13,663 nt of DNA. Source: Candidatus Methanophaga sp. GoMg3.2. Lineage in GTDB: Archaea > Halobacteriota > Syntropharchaeia > Alkanophagales > Methanospirareceae. Where the stretch lies: contig QBUN01000389.1 of assembly GCA_013180565.1 (NCBI GenBank), positions 1 to 13,663 of the forward strand, read 5' to 3'. Below the pieces are notes generated by a model. The model was not told the origin of the DNA. It worked only from the letters and a program-made list of their open reading frames with translations, and did not search any database. Numbering within the stretch: the stretch's first letter is position 1; every line of letters starts with the position of its first letter. Positions 11,925 to 13,663 of this stretch are shown piece after piece. The translations under genes were made by a program, and so were the position numbers.

Positions 11925-11954
11925 AGAACGGAAGTAGTACATGGGCGAATTAAA

Positions 11955-12315
11955 ATGTCAAATGTGAAGATCTTCTGGGATCCGAAAGGGTCCGAACTCG
12001 ATGCCCTGGGCACGAAGAAGTACTTGAGGGCAACTGATGGAGATACTCCTTATGTATCTATGTCAATCCGAATGCTGAGCATTGACACTCCAGAAGTGCA
12101 TTACCCAGGCAATCAGAAACCATCAAAGCAAGATGAAAAAAGTTTCGTCACGTGAGCGATACGGGTGGATCACGCGCTATTGTGTGGATATGACCATGAG
12201 GGAGATCTTCTATCCACAGAACTATTACAAAGTGGCACCGTATAATCGGATTTTTGTCTGGCCTGATGATGTCGCCGAAGCTGTTGGTAGGATGAACTTG
12301 CTGCCGTCGAAATGA
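11955..12315 (+). pseudogene. Thermonuclease (SNase)-family gene with internal deletion and frameshift
   Basis: The first frame (11955-12155) starts MSNVKIFWDPKGSE and contains DGDTPYV and RMLSIDTPEVHYPG, the calcium- and phosphate-binding motifs of staphylococcal nuclease-type enzymes. It stops soon after KPSKQDEKS. A second frame then gives SRERYGWITRYCVDM and YNRIFVWPDDV up to the stop at 12315, which looks like the C-terminus of the same protein. The middle, which should hold the second catalytic arginine, is missing, so the product cannot be active. The intact family member would be considerably longer. That the two parts belong together is inferred from order and close spacing. Confidence 0.62.
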
Positions 12316-12447
12316 GTCTCAGCCCATCCGATGATAAAATGCTTGCCTGTGTCAATGACTCCAGATAGTGTTTAGCATTTCCAGTCTTGCCTTGCATCTC
12401 AGCTCACGAGGTTCTTTTACATAAAAGTCCATTATATTTTTGTGGGA
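12316..12447. other. Short intergenic gap
   Basis: Nothing is recognisable except TTTTACATAAAAG (12414-12426). This TATA-like element sits at the right distance for a nearly leaderless transcript of the AbrB antitoxin gene. Confidence 0.4.
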
Positions 12448-12681
12448 ATGGAAACAAAAATAGATGCAAAAGGAAGGGTTGTAATTCCACAATCCTTCCG
12501 GTGGAAGTTAGGAATAAGAGAAGGGGCACTCCTGTCTATTGAGGAGAAAGAAGAAGGAATCCTATTGAGGCCAACGAGAGCGAAGAAGCGAAAAATAGAA
12601 GATTTTTTTGGTCTGGAAGTGGAAAGGACGGGAGAGCCAGAATGGGCAACACCAGAGGAAATAAAGAGTATCTGGGAGTAG
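12448..12681 (+). CDS. AbrB/SpoVT-type antitoxin (VapB-like)
   Basis: A 77-residue protein beginning METKIDAKGRVVIPQSFRWK, the classic AbrB swapped-hairpin start (KGRVVIP), followed by LGIREGALLSIEEKEEGILL. Residues 1-45 are the DNA-binding domain. The acidic tail (EPEWATPEEIKSIWE) is the type that docks into a PIN toxin. I chose ATG 12448; a GTG at 12442 is in frame two codons earlier. Its 3' end overlaps the toxin gene by 40 bases, so the two are coupled. Such antitoxins usually repress their own operon, and the promoter lies close to the start codon. Confidence 0.86.
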   Translation: METKIDAKGRVVIPQSFRWKLGIREGALLSIEEKEEGILLRPTRAKKRKIEDFFGLEVERTGEPEWATPEEIKSIWE

Positions 12682-13079
12682 ATACAACAGTATTGGTGGC
12701 TTTCTTGGATAAGGGGCATCCAGATAATCTGAAGACGAAAATATTAGTGACGCATCAATACGTTGCTGTGAATCCCACTGTTATTCATGAAGCTTACCAT
12801 ACCTTAGTTTATAAGCAGAAATGGAAAGCAGAAAAAGCCAAAAATACGTTAAGTGACTACATAGACTTGGATACAGTTTTATTTCTGGATCAAAAAAAGG
12901 AAATTACGAAATTAGGCTTAGAGATAGGAGCAAATTATAGGTTAGGGGGTAGGGATTCTTTGATATTGGCAAATTTCGTTTTAAACTCAATAGAGCGGAT
13001 GATAACGTTTGATAAGGAATTATTAGATGTCAGAGAGATAGAGATAGATAAAAAAAGGCTGGCGATAACGCTGCCATAG
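12642..13079 (+). CDS. PIN-domain ribonuclease toxin (VapC-like)
   Basis: A 145-residue PIN protein with the full acidic set: D14 (GVDTTVLV), E50 (PTVIHEAYH), D105 (LGGRDSLILA) and D124 (ITFDKEL). It would cleave RNA when freed from the AbrB-type antitoxin encoded just upstream. The ATG at 12642 lies 40 bases inside the antitoxin gene. No ATG, GTG or TTG occurs nearer to the first strand (YLGVDTTVL), so the long overlap seems genuine and translation is probably coupled. The protein looks intact, unlike the IS-altered PIN toxin at the left end of the window. Confidence 0.86.
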   Translation: MGNTRGNKEYLGVDTTVLVAFLDKGHPDNLKTKILVTHQYVAVNPTVIHEAYHTLVYKQKWKAEKAKNTLSDYIDLDTVLFLDQKKEITKLGLEIGANYRLGGRDSLILANFVLNSIERMITFDKELLDVREIEIDKKRLAITLP

Positions 13080-13083
13080 ATAT

Positions 13084-13335
13084 CTAAAATGTCTAGAACG
13101 TAAGGCGCTGGAACTATTCCTTGGGTTTTATTTTCATGAAGAGAAGATTATTGCAGTTCAAACATATTATGACCCGTTTGAAACTGGAGCTTTTCTTCCA
13201 ACATGCATTATATTTACACCTACTGAAAGACAATTAGAAGAAAAGAGGTTACAAGATGTTGATTTTGAAAAAAGGGGCTATAATGCTGAGATATACATGT
13301 ATGCTACGCTAATGAAAGATTTGACGGTATACTAA
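13084..13335 (+). pseudogene. C-terminal fragment of an unknown protein, no start codon
   Basis: The frame is open for 83 codons right after the PIN gene but has no usable start. It reads as convincing protein: FYFHEEKIIAVQTYYDPFET, then LPTCIIFTPTERQLEEKRLQ and DVDFEKRGYNAEIYMYATLM, with a stop at 13333. The last 32 codons fall inside the 193-bp repeat, whose other copy (10213 on) has lost the frame. This is probably the tail of a gene truncated by rearrangement. I do not recognise the family. Confidence 0.5.
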
Positions 13336-13432
13336 ACCTTGTACGACTAAGAAACATTTGGTCCACCGGCGAATATGAAAGAGTTTTCTAGGTTGAAAAC
13401 GAATAAATTTTAAAAAGAAGCGGGATAGAGGG
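13240..13432. repeat. 193-bp repeat R, copy 2
   Basis: It is the same length as 10213-10405. Shared blocks include ATGCTGAGATATACATG, AAGAAACATTTGG, and CCACCGGCGAATATGAAAGA followed by TAGGTTGAAA. Both copies end a short distance before the 3' end of a leftward AlbA_2 gene. Confidence 0.7.
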
Positions 13433-13442
13433 AAAATTTTGT

Positions 13443-13484
13443 AATCGTCAACTAATCATCAACTAATCATCCTAATCATCAACT
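13443..13484. repeat. 11-bp tandem repeat (AATCATCAACT x about 4)
   Basis: The units are AATCGTCAACT, AATCATCAACT, a 9-base AATCATCCT, and AATCATCAACT. The array reaches into the last codons and stop of the partial AlbA_2 gene. The unit length is the same as the unrelated array at 10467-10498. Confidence 0.65.
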
Positions 13485-13663
13485 TTTCAGAAAATATTGT
13501 GTTGCTCGTCCCTTTCCTTTTATCATTAATATCTCTTTTTCAGCTAAATCCTTTAATTCATGATTTGCTAACGTATGAGAGACATTGTTTATCATTCTAT
13601 ACTCCTTGTTTGTAATTTTTTCTTTTTCTTTAATATAATCAATAGCGTTCTTTTGTCTCTCGT
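13479..13663 (-). CDS. C-terminal winged helix of a second AlbA_2-type regulator (cut by window edge)
   Basis: Sixty codons are visible, from ERQKNAIDYIKEKEKITNKE through SHTLANHELKDLAEKEIL to the end GKGRATQYFLKS. This lines up with the last 60 residues of the complete regulator at 10499-11857: ERQKKAVEYMKKRRTISRTQ, then DLEGLLRHNII, and KGSGKKSYYEL. It is therefore the winged-helix end of a diverged paralog whose ATP-binding part lies beyond the window. Its 3' flank carries the same 193-bp repeat and an 11-bp tandem array, as the first copy does. Confidence 0.75.
   Translation of the reverse strand, partial: ERQKNAIDYIKEKEKITNKEYRMINNVSHTLANHELKDLAEKEILMIKGKGRATQYFLKS

Overview
The window looks archaeal, most likely a methanogen or ANME-type euryarchaeon. 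The main reasons are an AF2212-like (DUF104) antitoxin paired with a PIN toxin, a second AbrB/PIN pair, AlbA_2 (Schlafen-type) ATP-binding regulators, AT-rich TATA boxes a short distance from start codons, and pyrimidine-run terminators. No ribosomal or metabolic marker gene is present, so the lineage stays an inference. The whole window reads as accessory DNA: IS end, toxin-antitoxin pairs, pseudogenes, repeats, and an integrated plasmid- or virus-like block.

Layout. 1-208 (-): start of an ISL3-family transposase cut by the window edge; its end seems to have landed in the last codons of a PIN toxin (213-617) that forms an operon with a DUF104 antitoxin (614-850). 905-1770: no gene, but a dispersed-repeat-like piece (about 981-1040) and three clusters of AAGACAA-type low-complexity repeats. 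1775-1963: broken N-terminal piece of a pentapeptide-repeat-type protein. 1969-4549 (+): a two-gene unit of a cytoplasmic zinc hydrolase with a phospholipase C / S1-P1 nuclease fold, followed by a KAP-type P-loop NTPase with C-terminal pentapeptide repeats. This is the best candidate for an undescribed, possibly defensive, system. 4550-5700: non-coding, with a well-folded candidate RNA (4631-4735), several hairpins and a decayed ORF.

5711-8612 (-): a tightly packed, visibly GC-richer operon of nine genes, mostly tiny, with stop and start codons touching or overlapping. It encodes an HNH endonuclease, a possible helix-turn-helix microprotein, a recombinase-tail-like protein, an ArdC-like antirestriction metallopeptidase and a pair of paralogous microproteins. 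It reads as an integrated plasmid or virus module, with its promoter near 8871-8902 and terminators near 5681-5700 and 5584-5600. 8941-9850 holds no gene but an extraordinary run of imperfect hairpins. Three of them share a forked (T-shaped) architecture with unrelated stem sequences, many mini-hairpins are capped by a GAA loop, and a promoter-like repeat recurs. It may be a replication origin or a small-RNA array.

9904-10194 (+): small antitoxin-like N-terminus plus zinc ribbon. 10213-11857: a repeat, an 11-bp tandem repeat and an AlbA_2/RecG-type ATP-binding regulator (-). The same arrangement (repeat, different 11-bp tandem repeat, AlbA_2 regulator C-terminus) recurs at 13240-13663. Between them lie a thermonuclease pseudogene with an internal deletion (11955-12315) and an AbrB/PIN toxin-antitoxin pair (12448-13079).
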